From Prosopocoilus inquinatus (taxonomy: Eukaryota; Arthropoda; Insecta; Coleoptera; Lucanidae), in the NCBI GenBank assembly GCA_036172665.1, contig CM069872.1, forward strand, positions 21,555,001 to 21,619,000: DNA of 64,000 nucleotides, read 5' to 3'. Positions 1-11,646 of this stretch are shown one piece after another. Both the position numbers and the translations under genes were made by a program. The number at the start of each line of letters is the position of its first letter. Position 1 is the first letter of the stretch. The notes under the pieces are model-generated. The model was given only the letters and a program-made list of their open reading frames with translations, made no database searches and had not been told where the DNA came from.

Positions 1-97
1 CGTTTTTGATGTTTCTGGATAAGCAGAACTTTTTTTGTAAAGAATCATTTTCTGCGGAAAATTCAGATTAACATTCGACGTACCAATATTTTCATAA

Positions 98-2223
98 CCT
101 ATGAAGTACCAAGCGGGCCTGAGAGACTCGTAATCTTTTTGTCATTATATTGTCTATTCTTTTTAATATTTTCTTGCCAATTATTTAATAATTGACTATT
201 TATAGATTACCTTTAATGAAATAATTATCTACATAAAAAATAACAACATAATTTTACTGTTTATAGCATTTATTACACAGTAGGACGGAATGTTCTTTGC
301 ACACATTATTGGATGTGGTGGACATATTGAACACCGTCTTCTTTTTACCACAGGTTCCACTACATCTTCAGCAGCTTGAACTTCTTCGCCTGGGTTAGCA
401 TCTTCATACTACAGCAAGTGTTTTACCCAGCTTGATAATGAATTCAAGACGTTGCATGTTTTTGGATGTAATAGATTTCCACAGTATGAAAGAATTTAGA
501 ACGCTGATATCAATCATGTTATAAAAAACTACTAATGGTCATCTTCTTGTCATCCTTTTGACCGTGTAACATCTTTCATTCATCATTTGATCCATCGTGT
601 CTACTCCACTTTTAGTTGCGTTGTATGAACGTATTATTTCCGGCTTCTGTTTTTCATTTATTTCATTTTTCTTTTCATGATGCACTTTACTCAATAGTGT
701 CACCAATTTTCCTTTTTTAGGGCAATGTAATACAGCGGTTGCATCCCTACTAAACCCGTAAATACTTGAATTCACTTTACGACCAGTAGTTTTGGTGAGT
801 TCTAGTGGTAACTCCAGCTCCAGTTTATTACGACGAATTGTACCAAGTGTAAGATTTTTTGACAGTAAATATTCTCCCAGTAAATAACTCATAAAGAAGT
901 TATCACAAGTTATATTCCTTCCACTCCCTTCAATTTCTACTACAAGATCCTTCACTACCTTTTCTCCTAGTTTGACAGTTCTTTCTCCTCCGGCTGCCTT
1001 TCCAGTATATACATTCATTTTCCACGTATATGAAGCTTCACTATCACAAATTGCCCAAAATTTTAGACCGTATCTACCAGGTTTTGAAGGAATATACTGT
1101 CGAAATGGGCAGCGACCTCGAAATATCGACCTCAAATATAAGTTCCCCATTTCAAAACATTCGCGAATAGGTTCTAGTTTGTCTTCTGTTTTCTTTATTC
1201 TTCTAGCCGCTGCATCGTCAAATCGTAAACAACGTAACAAACTCTGAAATCGATTTCCGCTAATTGCTTTGTTGAATGTAGCACGAGCATCATTTTTGCT
1301 CCATAGTTGCGTCACTGGTTGTAGACGCCAGTAAGTATCAAAACACCAATAAAAACTATTAGTTCTTTATCATCAACGTTCTTCCATTTTTCTTTTAGAA
1401 GTGCAACAGCTTCTTTGTTCGTCCATTTGTAAATTTTTTCTAAAAGTGGTTGCCGAAAATATAATAAAACCAAGGATTCTTCTGAATCGTACATTCTCTT
1501 AGCAAATGGAGTAGCTCCAGGAGTAAATCTTATTATATTTTTGTTTGGCGTTCTTCCTCGGGCTGCTTGCATTGGCTGTGAACACCATTCTAACTTATTT
1601 TTCGATATGTAAATTCTTGTTGATGAATCTCTTATGGTCGGCACTCGAAACTCTGCATTTTCATCATCTGAACTATTTTCCGATGCTCTCGATTCATGTT
1701 CTTCTACGTAATCGGATTCATTATCAGCAGTAGATTGATCATTTTCATCGGTTAGATCTTCAAAATCACTAATGTTTTCTGCAATTTCTTCTAGCTCACG
1801 TTGAGAAAGCGCTGTCTTATTTCTAGCATATGTCATCTTGATAATACACTATGAAACTTCAATACGAACAATGGTCTAGAAAAAACTAACGACATTGATT
1901 AACTCAGCTATTTATATAAGATTTTATTTAGCATGTCAGAACTTGCACAAACCTGCAAGAGACTTGCAAATATGATCTCCAACAGGATATAATAGAAATT
2001 AACTTGAAACTACGGGTACAGCTTTATAGCCCGATTGGTATTTTACGCTATATTTTTAAAACGGTTAAATACCTACGTATTTTTTTTATAATTATTCAGT
2101 CAGTAAGACAATATATTCGAACAAATAAAGTCACAAGATTGTTAGTCAAAATATGAATATTTAACAATTTCTTAAATTAAAATATGTAACCGGGCCTCCG
2201 AGGCCCCTGCGGTATATGCAGGG
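98..2223 (-). mobile_element. piggyBac element A (decayed, full length)
   Basis: The right end reads, on the minus strand, TTAA then CCCTGCATATACCGCAGG and continues into a GC-rich near-palindrome GGGCCTCCGAGGCCC. The flanking TTAA is at 2224-2227. The left end at 98 starts CCTATGAAGTACC and shares TACC, GGGCCT and a following GAG stretch with the right end. Its flanking tetranucleotide is now ATAA. A TTAA target and CCC terminal bases are hallmarks of the piggyBac superfamily. The transposase relic lies inside on the same strand. Confidence 0.8.
265..1836 (-). pseudogene. piggyBac transposase A relic (DDE_Tnp_1_7)
   Basis: The reading begins at 1836 with an acidic N-terminus and stays open to about 1312. 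It then changes frame at 1312-1315, next to an apparent small deletion, and continues to a TGA at 539-541 where relatives have tryptophan. After that it runs in the same frame to about 412. A further frame change leads into the cysteine-rich tail (RRRCSICPPHP) near 265-330. Visible family motifs are FRGRCPFRQYIPSKPGRYG, CDNFFMS (second aspartate) and KSGVDTMDQM (third aspartate). The position of the first catalytic aspartate, normally just before FRGRCPFR, reads FEMGNLYL, so that residue is lost. The protein would have been a nuclear cut-and-paste transposase; this copy cannot be active. Confidence 0.85.
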
Positions 2224-2237
2224 TTAAAAAAGCCGTT

Positions 2238-2409
2238 TCTCTTGTCAAGTCGATCCGTGGACACACTGTATATAAGCAAGATGATGGCATTTTAGATTTA
2301 AGTTTATAAACTCTCGCAGAACTTTTGTACAGAATCATTTTTTTGGGTAAAACTGTTATTTAAAAAAGTTGTTCGTCTTGTTAAGTCGATGCGTGGGCAC
2401 GTTACATAT
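2238..2409 (+). repeat. Diverged direct repeats beside piggyBac A
   Basis: A segment containing gtcaagtcgatccgtgg at about 2240-2262 recurs as gttaagtcgatgcgtgg at about 2376-2398. A second motif, gcagaacttttgtacagaat at about 2314-2333, resembles gcagaactttttttgtaaag on the far side of the piggyBac insertion at 23-42. The piggyBac probably inserted into a local tandem repeat of roughly 130 bp units. No coding content is visible from 2228 to 2790. Confidence 0.5.
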
Positions 2410-2794
2410 TTTTTAAAGTAGTGACAGTTACAGAAACAGTTACAGAAATGCTGTTGTTTACAAGCACACGGAAATTCTAAGCAAATGCACGATAAGGTGT
2501 TATTCTAGGAATAAGAGGAGGTCTGAAATATAGTTTCTCTTAAACCACGTTCAATCTATGTTCATTTTATACAGATACGCAAATATTTCCGCAAATATAT
2601 GATTGTGGGTTTTATACAGATTTTCTATAATCTGAACCATTTTGGGTTAAAGAATTTAAAAGTTCAGATAATGCAGATGGCGCAGCGCTCTTGCTTGCAC
2701 GCCAGTAAAGCCGCCACTGACAACCAGAAACAACAAAAAAAGGAAATAAGGAAAAATTAATATTACTTGTTTAATATGACTTCTTTCTACTTCT

Positions 2795-3395
2795 GCTGTT
2801 TGGTGTGACTTGTTAACGTCTTCCCATACTGAGAATTAACAATTTTGTATCGCATTGAGGAGTTTCTTCCCAAACCAGAACAAGGTCAGTATAGGCTGAT
2901 TGTTGGTGGATACAATTCAATGTTTGGATCTAACTTCATATAAATATTGACTTATGTGTTAATCCATGTGCAGTCGAGCATTATTGTAAACCAAAATGTG
3001 GTCCCATTTCCAACATAAGGTGTAAGAGGCCTTATGTAGAGTTCTAGGATGTCGGTAATATATCGCTCTAACTGATCCCTATCAAGGAACCCCAAACTAT
3101 TACTGATGCTTTTTCGTATAGAGTGGTGGTTTGGCAAATGTTACATTGCTCTCATTTACGCATCGCTATTACACTCTAGGATGACGGTCAGAATTGAACA
3201 AAGAAAATCTGGACTCTTTTGTGAACCTGCTTCCAGTCATCCATTTGCCAATTCACATGTTCCCTTGCATATACCAATCGGACCTAGCAACGCACCAGCG
3301 TCAATTTGGGGCCTATTGCTGGTACGTTCGGGCGCAAACTTTGATCAACAAGTTTTTATCTAATTCTCTCTGTGCTTACATCGATATCTGCACAT
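2795..3395 (-). pseudogene. Tc1-like transposase relic
   Basis: Minus-strand translation in several frames gives successive Tc1 motifs. From N to C these are a VSTERIR-like helix-turn-helix end, LVDQSLRPNVPAIGPKLT, VRLVYAREHVNWQMDDWKQV, SRFSLFNSDRHPRV, YITDILELYIRPLTPYVGN, a decayed counterpart of the DNARPH box near 2960-2980, and the C-terminal VWEETPQ...LSM segment near 2810-2870. At least three frameshifts and several stops separate them, and the acidic residues of the first catalytic box are lost at a frame change. This is an old fragment of a DD34E-type Tc1 transposase. I did not find its terminal inverted repeats. Confidence 0.8.
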
Positions 3396-3469
3396 CATAT
3401 TCGAAGGCTCTTTGCTGTATTTAACAGTTTTTGAACACCTCTCAGCTTGATCCGCATCATCTCCTTTAA

Positions 3470-5278
3470 CCCTTCGAAGCACGCAAATCGAATTTTCGAC
3501 CAATTGCAACGAAATTCATTATGATTTGTCCAAAGGGGAAAAATGAAGTATTACAGTTATTTTATTTTTGGCTTCAGTAAGTGGTCACATCTGCTAACCA
3601 CTGTGCAACAAAAGTAACTTTTTATAATAAGATTCTTATTAAAAAAAAAACAAAAAGAAAAGTAACATAATTTACAAAACAAATTGTATGAAACTTAAAA
3701 AAAAACTACTTATAGTTCTGTAAGAAACAATTTTTTTAGCATTTAAGCATAATGCAACTTTGCAATGTGTGCAACTCCAAAGTGATCGGTAAGGTTTTTT
3801 GTGGTGCTACATAGAGCGCAACGCCGAGAGGTGCCATACAAAGGAAGATGTTTTGCCTGATCTCGTAGTATTTTATCGGTATGTATGGTTTGTGCCGTGA
3901 TGCAGCTGTGGCCGTTGGAAAAGCTCTTCCTGAAGATCCTCGGGCCACGGATGCCCCGATCAAACTGAGGATAATTTCACACCGAAATATTTTTAGGCTC
4001 ATTGTCAATTTGGTTTTGCGCCTAAGAATTATGTAGGCATTTACAACCTTGGTATCTAAGAAATGCCAGAAAAGTCTGTGATACCATTTCCTGGATTTCC
4101 TGTCAATTGTATAAAATGATTTTAGCATATCTGCTTTATCAACGCCTCCAATGTATCGCCTATAATCAATCACAGATTTGGAACAAATAACTTCCGTCAC
4201 AGTTCCATCTTTGTCTTTTTTCCCGACAACGAGCTCGTTAGTTGGCGAGAGAATTGAAAAGAGCAATTGGATTGTTCTTTTGTCTTTCCATTTGGTGCAA
4301 CTGATTTTACCTTTGCAAGTCGACCAATCATAGTCGCCGTGACTGCGATCTTTGTCATCTTTCAGATCTTTTGGAATATTCTTTCGGTTTGGTCGTACCG
4401 TTCCACAGGAGTAAATCAATTTTCTTTGTAAAGATATCAAATCTGTCGTAGTAAAAAAGTTGTCGAAGTAACCATGATAAGCTTTTCCCTCAAGCCCTTC
4501 GGTTATTGACAAAACCAGACGTTCACCCAAACCAGTTTCTGTTTGGCTATCTTGTTTACCGTGTAAATTTCAAAATTATTCAAGTATCCTTTTTTATCTG
4601 CACAAACCCAAATTTTAAAGCCTCGCTTGACAGGCTTCAAAGGCATGTATTGTTTGAAACCTATTCGCCCCTTGAATTTGACTATACTTTCATCGATTGA
4701 TACTTCTTTTGCTGGATAATAATATTTTTGAAATTTATTTTGATTATGATAAGAACTGGTCGAATTTTGTAAAACTTGTCAAAATTATCTTTCCCCTTTT
4801 TCGGCATTTTAGCGCTGTCACTAAAATGTAGGCGGTGTTCCAAAACGGTTTACACCTATTTTGGACGCAATAAAACTATCTTGCAGTTCGGGACGCGAAG
4901 ACAAATAATCGCGATATGATGGATTGCCCATAAGCAAATTGATTGCAAGAAATATTTTCATTTCTTCTAGCGTAGTGAGAGCAAAATGTTTTCCATTTTG
5001 AACTCCATACAAATTTGTTTGCTCCACTGCCAATTTTATAATATCCTCAAAAGCAGAAGGAAAAATTCGACAGACTGGGAAAGATCAGGAACTTCAGAAC
5101 TTGGGCCACTGGGTTGTGCAAAATCAACTAGATTGGGAGTAAATTCCTTTTTACTTCAAGTGGTAAAATTAACGAGAGGCAGGTCGTCTTCAGAGTCACT
5201 AGAATCTACTTATATTTTGTTGCTATCTTCTTCTATATTGTCGTCTCTAAATATGGTAGCTGATGTATGTGTGGCTGA
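3470..5278 (-). mobile_element. piggyBac element B (one end visible)
   Basis: TTAA at 3466-3469 is followed by CCCTTCGAAGCACGC at 3470, a typical piggyBac 3' terminus for an element on the minus strand. The transposase relic fills the interior. No matching right terminus was found; beyond about 5278 an unrelated inverted-repeat element begins (TATACCGGGTGTTTCC), so the 5' end seems to have been lost at that insertion or earlier. Confidence 0.65.
3738..5278 (-). pseudogene. piggyBac transposase B relic (PGBD4-like)
   Basis: An acidic N-terminus (SDSEDDLPL near 5175-5200) is followed by NLYGVQNGKHFALTTLEEMK, MGNPSYRDYLSSRPELQDSF and GVNRF. Then come VSIDESIVKFKGR with the first aspartate near 4700, YFDNFFTT with the second near 4465, and RRYIGGVDKADM with the third near 4130. 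A zinc-ribbon tail follows (RRCALCSTTKN, WSCTHCKVALC near 3740-3830). Frames change near 5045, 4850, 4740, 4560 (one base) and repeatedly below 3870, and stops occur in the N-terminus. The longest uninterrupted piece is 3736-4530. All three catalytic aspartates survive, but the gene is broken. It is a different family from element A, judged by motif wording and terminus. Confidence 0.85.
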
Positions 5279-7320
5279 TATACCGGGTGTTTCCTGAAAA
5301 ATGTTCCATCCCGTAGCGGCGTTATTTATGATCCGATTTTAATTAATAAAAAAACGAAACAAATGGTTTTAGATGTATTTTAAAATGACTCTAATTTTGA
5401 TTTTTTCTAATGTTACCTTCAATATCTACCATATGTCCAAATAAATTCTTTATAAAGGTAGGCTATGGAAGTTTAAATGCATGTCGTAACTTACAACACA
5501 CAAGTCACAAGTTGAGACGAACGTTTTATATTCCATGGCCTACCAAAAATAAAAATTTAATTTTGACGTTACAGAGACCGGTAAGAATGCTTTTATCCAG
5601 TCTGACGCATAGATGGCACCTCAATGCTTGTTTAGGTAAGGCACTAAATCAACACACTTACGTGTTCAGGTAACGCCAGTACATTCGCGTTCCGAGATTC
5701 TTTTGTAACAACGATAACAAATACAAATGTCGCAAGAGCAACAAGGAAATCAACACTTTTAGGGAATTCTGTTTACTATGATGATCACATGGCGGACAGA
5801 AAAAAGTGTAAAACTTTACTATTGCAACGAAGCGGTGCGATGTTGTAAATAGATTGTGTACACGCCTCATATTTGCCGGCGCAGCGCGTCTAGCTGATAG
5901 TGAACAATCGCTAAGCCAAAGTAATAATACATTCGTTAGGACGGCATGATTCACAATAATGTCGCGGTTGACTGCGATGCTCGGACACGATGCGTACGAG
6001 AGAGTGTGCTGCAGAGACCTGTCGTGTTTCTATTTAATTCAAATCAACTTAAATGTTATTTCTAAATTCAAGAAAGAGCTGTTATTAGCTTCGGGAATTA
6101 TATTCGCGTTGTTACCGTGGCGATATTAGACTGATTGATTAAAAATCACGAATAAGCGGGCGGAACATTTAACGCTTCGATTTAGACCCCTGCGTCGAGT
6201 AGGACTGCCGCTGTCTCAAACTGGTTTCAAGCAGTTCACTTTCTTAGATCCTCTCTTTGATGATGGTAGTAGTTTATAGCCGACTGTCTAGTCAAAAATG
6301 TATTAGATTATGTTATTCTCTGCAGCCATAGTAAAATGCCATTTGTGAAACATCACTTTAATTAACAAACTTCGACTGTGTTTTTTATTCCTAGACAAGA
6401 TTATTGTGCGACAAGGATAGATAGAAAAAAAAATACTATTGTCGCTACCTGAACACGAAGTGTGTCGATTTAGAACCTTATGTTTCGGCATGACCAACTT
6501 TATCAATAAGATTGACGCTTATACGGCCGCTCCAGTTTACAAAAAACCTGTTTCTGCAAAATGGGCCTTGGAAGGTACATCTTGTGGCGCCCTTGTTATG
6601 TCAAATTGACGTATAAATTAAAGCGGCAAACACTTGCTCGTCATATGCTTGTCACACTTGTCACTTAAGCGGTGAGTGAGTATTTTTTGGTCGTTTTGTA
6701 CTTGTCGTTAGATAAAAGTAGACTTTTTATTGGATAATACAAGATTTTTTACTGTGGATAGTTTAGTATGTGGAAACAGAAAACAATTTTTTCAAATTCA
6801 AACGATTTACCCAGGAGGCAAAATTGGTTGGAATTGCTTGCTAAATTTTGTGGTAAGTAATGGTGCTATTAATAATGAATGCCCGCCACCGCTAGTGCGT
6901 TAACTCGTAATTGTCCTTGTTCATGCCAAAATCGATATTTTCGGTCTTTATCTACTTATGTCTTCATTTATGAACAAATTCTGATAAGCCAGGGCGCGCA
7001 CATCCTACAAACAAAAACAAACTGACGAAATGTCTTACGACATTCTTTTAACCCGCGAATAATGTTTTGACACAACTAATTATACAACAATCATTAATAG
7101 ATGGCGCCATGTGATGTACTAAGCTTCAAACGTCAGAGCAATGGTCAAAGGAATAAAAGTTTGCATTGAAAATGGAAAATTGGAACGGCCTTATAAGCGT
7201 TAAGCTTATTGATAAAGTTGGCTATGGTTTAGGCGACACGGTTCTCTGAAATGAATTTTTTGAATATGAATAATTATAAATAATAAAAACTCCATTTTTT
7301 CAAATAGAACGCCCTGTATA
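5279..7320. repeat. 2 kb non-coding element with about 28 bp inverted ends
   Basis: The left end reads TATACCGGGTGTTTCCTG and continues AAAAATGTTCC. The reverse complement of the right end (up to 7320) reads TATACAGGGCGTTCTATTTG and continues AAAAAATGG. These match over about 28 bp with a few differences. The interior has no recognisable protein; open frames of up to 98 codons match nothing I know. Similar TATACAGGG ends recur at 53764-53949. The interior includes the inverted-repeat element at 6494-7221. The family is unknown. Confidence 0.5.
6494..7221. mobile_element. Inverted-repeat DNA element nested at 6.5-7.2 kb
   Basis: The sequence at 6494-6540 (CCAACTTTATCAATAAGATT, then GACGCTTATACGGCCGCTCC) is repeated in inverted orientation at 7174-7221 with about 85% identity over 47 bp. 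The enclosed 0.6 kb lacks a recognisable ORF, so this looks like a non-autonomous DNA transposon. I could not fix a target-site duplication and cannot assign a superfamily. Confidence 0.6.
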
Positions 7321-7522
7321 TTTTCACCATTCCGTAGCGCTTTTGACAAGCTTTTCAATGATATACAGTTTGTAGGGTCCAATTCTGATATTCAATGAGT
7401 TATTGAGAAAATAGTAATTCTTAGACGTAAATATTTAATAAACAACTGAAAGTTTCTAGTAGTTTGGTACCAAAATGAAAAGCGATTAAAATTTTCAACC
7501 ACCGTCGCACCAGTTACGGATA

Positions 7523-7828
7523 TACTGTGTCAAAAAGTGCGAATTTCATTGGTTATTGATTATCCACGATGAATCAGTAGGACTACTGTGGCTTTAATTT
7601 CAAATTTATCCTCCCAGTTCGCGTGAATTAGAAGTTCTCTTAATGATTCATGAAAATTCAGGGAGTTTTCAAGAAAAAATTGACATCAAAAAATATGATT
7701 GATACGTAAAAATGACTCAAATAAATTTAATGCAAAATTTAGTGTAGAATCCAAAAATGAAGTCAAAATGGGATGTTTCAATTTTAAAAAACGTAACTTT
7801 AATATTTTTATAATACTTGGACACTCTG
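7523..7828. repeat. Possible short MITE
   Basis: TATACTGTGTCAAAAAGTGC at 7523 is approximately inverted at 7828, whose reverse complement begins TATACAGAGTGTCCAAGTAT. The spacing is about 306 bp with no coding content. Both ends resemble the ACAGGGTGTC-type termini common in insect MITEs, but the match is short and diverged. Confidence 0.3.
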
Positions 7829-8084
7829 TATACATACTTTTAAAATGTGCAATGGAAGCGCTTGTATTATACAAAAAAAAAAAAAAAATTGAGTCGATAC
7901 CTTAGCAAGAAAGTTATGGAACTTTTACGGAGCTCTGGGGCAGCCTGTATATTGGTTTGGCTTGAAACATAATCGTATCTAATGCAGAGCGTTTTGCGAA
8001 TTTAGTCACGTCCATTACGTCGTGAAAGCAGACGAATGTCCATGAATGTAGAAATTCCTAGTCTACAAATTTGTATCTCCGAAA

Positions 8085-9100
8085 AGAACTATTTTAAGCG
8101 GTCAGAAAATCCAAAAGATGTAATCAGAGAAGTTGCCGAAAATGATTGCCTGCAGTTTAAAGGCATAAGTGTACAAGGCGTTTCGTATTTGTTATGTTCT
8201 GCAATGCTTCTGGAGCTATAGCAGTACATAAGTCTGAAATACACTGTTCTAGGTCTTGAACGTTATGAACAGGAGTCTTAAAAACTGTGATTTTCAAGTA
8301 GAACAAATAAAAAATCCAAGGACGTTAAACTCAGGAGACCTGGTGGATATTCGATATCAGAACCTAAGCTTATGGTACGATTGTCATAAAACTCGCGTAA
8401 ATAATTCAGAGTTTCTCGTGTTGCGTGACCTGTGACCCCTTCTAGTTGGAAATATCCAGGCTGTTTATAAAAACAATTAAGATGTTGCTCCTGAATCGTC
8501 CAGTAGTTACAACTTCCTTATAAAATATCGAGCCAATTAATCGTCTTCCAGAAATAGCAATCCGCACTCCAACTTTCATTGGATGTAAATAGGCTTCTAT
8601 AAAAAAGTGAGGATTATCTGTAATCCACAATCTAAAATTGTGTCAATTGATACATCCAGGAAAACAAAACTAACCACACTATAAAGTTCATCTCTGGTAA
8701 TCTGCTGGCCAAAGTTCATGGAAGTGTTGCATTTTATATGGATGGATACTGGTCTTTCTTTAGAACTTTTTGATAGGTATAACAAGCCTATTTCTTGGAA
8801 TGATTGACCTGTGGATTTTCTACGTTTTATATGTATCTTCAATAGCGTCTGCAATTATAAGAGGTCTTTTACTTCCCTTCCTGTGTTCAACACTGTATGT
8901 ACTTCCAAATCATGCAAGAGCGTTTGTAATAGTTACACGTATATTTTGAATATCGATAACCACAGGAAATTTTTCACAAAACTCATCAATGCAAACTTGG
9001 AGACAGTTTATCTATTCACCACTTTTTTGAATTCCGTTACGAAAGTCAGATTCAGTTATGAAAATTTCTGCTCCTGCGTAAAAACAATTTTCTTTGTAAA
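8085..9100 (-). pseudogene. Tc1/mariner-superfamily (DDE_3) transposase relic
   Basis: Minus-strand motifs in order are CEKFPVV near 8980, FGSTYSVEHRKGSKRP near 8880-8925 (end of the helix-turn-helix region), and WITDNPHFFIEAYLHPMKVGVRIAISGRRLIGSIFYKEV (8500-8630, in one 62-codon open frame). They are followed by SLTSLDF, KTPVHNVQDLEQCISDLC and IAPEALQNITNT...GNHFRQLL near 8085-8240. This order matches the insect transposases that end in GGHFEHLL. Stops and frame changes are frequent, and the DNxxPH-type catalytic box is not preserved. It sits directly downstream of the next mariner relic and on the same strand. Confidence 0.75.
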
Positions 9101-9214
9101 TACTCACTGTTTAATTATCCATACTCGTCTTAACAACTGTCGGTGCAACAGCATTAATTTATTTTTCAGTCAAGCTAAGACATGTTTTAACTTTGATAGC
9201 AAGAGTTGATAAAA

Positions 9215-10190
9215 CTGTTAATAAGATCATTCAGTGTAACAACGCATAGAATCTTCGTCCATCTGCTTATGACCTTTTTTAAGAGATATTTTTGTTCGAT
9301 CGTGACTTTAATGTCTGGTAAAAATATTCATTAATAAAACAATTTTTGGTCCAGTCACCCGTTTTTAATATTTATGTTGTACAGATGCTCCCCTCAGTTA
9401 AAGTCCAAAGAGCTTAATTAAAAGGTACACCAAAAAAGCTCCCAACGTTGATTTTTAGTTTCATCGAACAAAACATTCTACTCCGAAGGAGCAAAATCCA
9501 GAGTATATGCAGAAAGAGGAAAAAGAGTGCACCCAAGTTTCATCAGTTTTTATTGAGACCTAATTGTTTTATATCTGTTTTGCATTATTCTTTTGGTGGG
9601 TCACGTGATTTGTATTTACTAATGCAGGGTTCCCTAAACGTAAAATTTCGTGTCCTTTGGTAAGTTGAGTACAGTAGACTGCAGCATTAACTGCACGGAC
9701 ATTTGAAACAAGTTCAAAATGGACCACTCCAAAGATACTCCACCAAACACTGAGCATTACTTATCTTCCAAAACGATATTTGTTGACGACTGAAACTGAC
9801 ACTTGTCGAGGATTAAGTCATTGTCTATACCAATACGGATTCTTTAAAAAATCGATATTTCTTCATATATCATGATTTGTCACAGAAAACGCTTGCCACT
9901 GGGATTTTGGAGTAATTTTGTACAAAGTATTTAAGGTGTTTAGGTTGAGATTCATTTAAGTTATGTGAAATTTTTGTAGAGCGTCTAATAATCGTACTAC
10001 AACCTTTTAAGTGGCACCAAATGGTTGAATTAAATGCTCCTAACTCGACTGACAATCGATATGTAGTAACCGGATTTACTTTAATAAATTCTTCGAAAAG
10101 TAATACCGCCATTTATAAATTTTGTAAACTCACGTTGGGCATATCTTACATTAAGAGACTCTTCTTCACAGATATTCTAAGGCAGCCGTG
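9215..10190 (-). pseudogene. mariner transposase relic
   Basis: The N-terminal part reads ICEEESLNVRYAQREFTKFI near 10125-10180, then NPVTTYRLSVELGAFNSTIW and the following helix-turn-helix region (9870-10112). Next come a decayed first catalytic block near 9800 and MLSVWWSIFGVVHFELVSNV followed by VNAAVYCTQL (9569-9757). After this HQKNNAKQ replaces the usual HDNARPH box, and a decayed PPYSPDLAPSE block (read as LSAYTLDFAPSE) lies near 9465-9510. The C-terminus is near 9215-9300. The wording is that of mariner/SETMAR-type transposases. Frame changes and stops mean that no activity is possible. The two tandem relics, here and at 8.1-9.1 kb, belong to different families. Confidence 0.8.
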
Positions 10191-10489
10191 CTTTCCTTCT
10201 TAAACTCGTATAACAACACTTCAAGAATTCTTCGTTTTTGGTTATTCTTTGTATGAAAAGACAATTAAGTACGGGTTAACAGTAGCGTAGTATATTATTT
10301 AGAGAAGTATACTCTTCAATTTGTCAATAAAAAATTATATCTCGCTACCTTCGAAATAAGAATTAGTTGACAAAGAAGAAAAACGACATTTTTTCCGAAC
10401 AACCTAATAGTTCTTGAGTTATGAGCAAATACGTATAAAATATTTCTGTACATCGGAGATAAAATAAAAAATCAACGGCTGCATTTCAA

Positions 10490-11440
10490 AAAAATAAATT
10501 TTCATTGTTGAAAACTGTCAAATTCTGTGGATTTCCTGTAAATTTTTTGTATAGTCTACGCTTTATCTTTTATCAGAAAAGTGTTATTTCATATCCGTGT
10601 TCAAGCAGAGAAAAGTAGGTATACAATTCTCTTTTCTAGTTCTAGTAAATAGATATTTGATACTTAACTTTAACGAATAGTTGGCTTATTGATTTATATG
10701 CATGAGCAGTATTTAAAACAATCAAATTTGTTTTTGGATTTATGCACAAAAATATTTCAGACGATTTTTCATGTGACTGATGCAAGGCTTTTTTTTACAT
10801 AAAATTGCATGCTGTTAGTTTTGATTTCTTAGATAGATAAATCTGGTAACCTTAACTTGGCCTAACCAGACAGAAAATTGCAAGCGTTGCATGCAATTTT
10901 TATGTTGGAGCCGTTTGAATCCGTACCTATAAAATCGACATTAGTACAAATAGTAACCACTTCATGGCTACCACGAAAAATATCTATTTTATAAGTACGG
11001 ATGTTAAACGGGTCCAAACCAAAAAGGAGATGCAATTCTTGCAATTTTAGGTCTGCTTAGATTAAATTGGGGTTGTGAGAAATGTATGATGAAGAAATCA
11101 AAAACAATAACAAGAAATCTTATATAAAAAAGGCCTTGCAAACAGAAAAATGGTTTCAAATTTTCTTGGGCATGCAACAGTTCAGAACCCAAGAGCAAAT
11201 TTTATTCTACTAAATATTTTTTATGAATATAAATGAAGAAGCTAACCACTCGTAAGAGTTAAATGCCAAAAATTCAACATTGATTGCTTCACATCTTGAT
11301 TAAACTGAAAATATCGAAAATGTTCTTTGTTTCGAAATATTGAACCCCAGAAAATTTTGTCTAGCAACCACACATTTCGACAATATTTACCGAATCCTAC
11401 TAAAATTTTGTCATTCCAAATTACAACATTTTTTTTAATT
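10490..11440. repeat. Large diverged palindrome
   Basis: The plus strand from 10490 to about 10945 aligns to the reverse complement of 10978 to about 11440, with a centre near 10961 and almost no loop. Paired blocks include ttgcaagcgttgcat / ttgcaagaattgcat, ccgtacctataaaat / ccgtacttataaaat, tgcaaggctttttttt / tgcaaggccttttttat, and ttggcttattgatttatat / ttagcttcttcatttatat. I estimate 25-30% divergence by eye, with small indels. The small open frames inside are probably not genes. It could be an old foldback element or a dimer of a MITE. Confidence 0.7.
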
Positions 11441-11576
11441 TTCGTGTCTCAAATAAGTGCTATTTTTGGTCACGCTAAAAGTTGATCATTGGATCTGTTC
11501 TGCTTATATTTGGCTATCGAACATGCACAAAGTTTTTTCAAAAATCAATAATAAAATTTTTTTCCATACTGTGCGA

Positions 11577-11594
11577 ACTTTTTGGCGGTCACTG
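11577..11594. repeat. Tc1-like terminal motif
   Basis: The minus strand reads TACAGTGACCGCCAAAAAGT, which has the look of a Tc1/mariner terminus next to a TA dinucleotide. No partner end was found, so this may be the orphan end of an element that once covered the 10.3-11.6 kb palindrome. Confidence 0.3.
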
Positions 11595-11646
11595 TATATT
11601 TTATAGGAGTAATAATTTTCCTCGGACAAGCTAGTGTTTCACTTAT

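Noticed and set aside
5658..5954. 98-codon minus-strand ORF
   Set aside because: Lies inside a non-coding inverted-repeat element and resembles no family I know.
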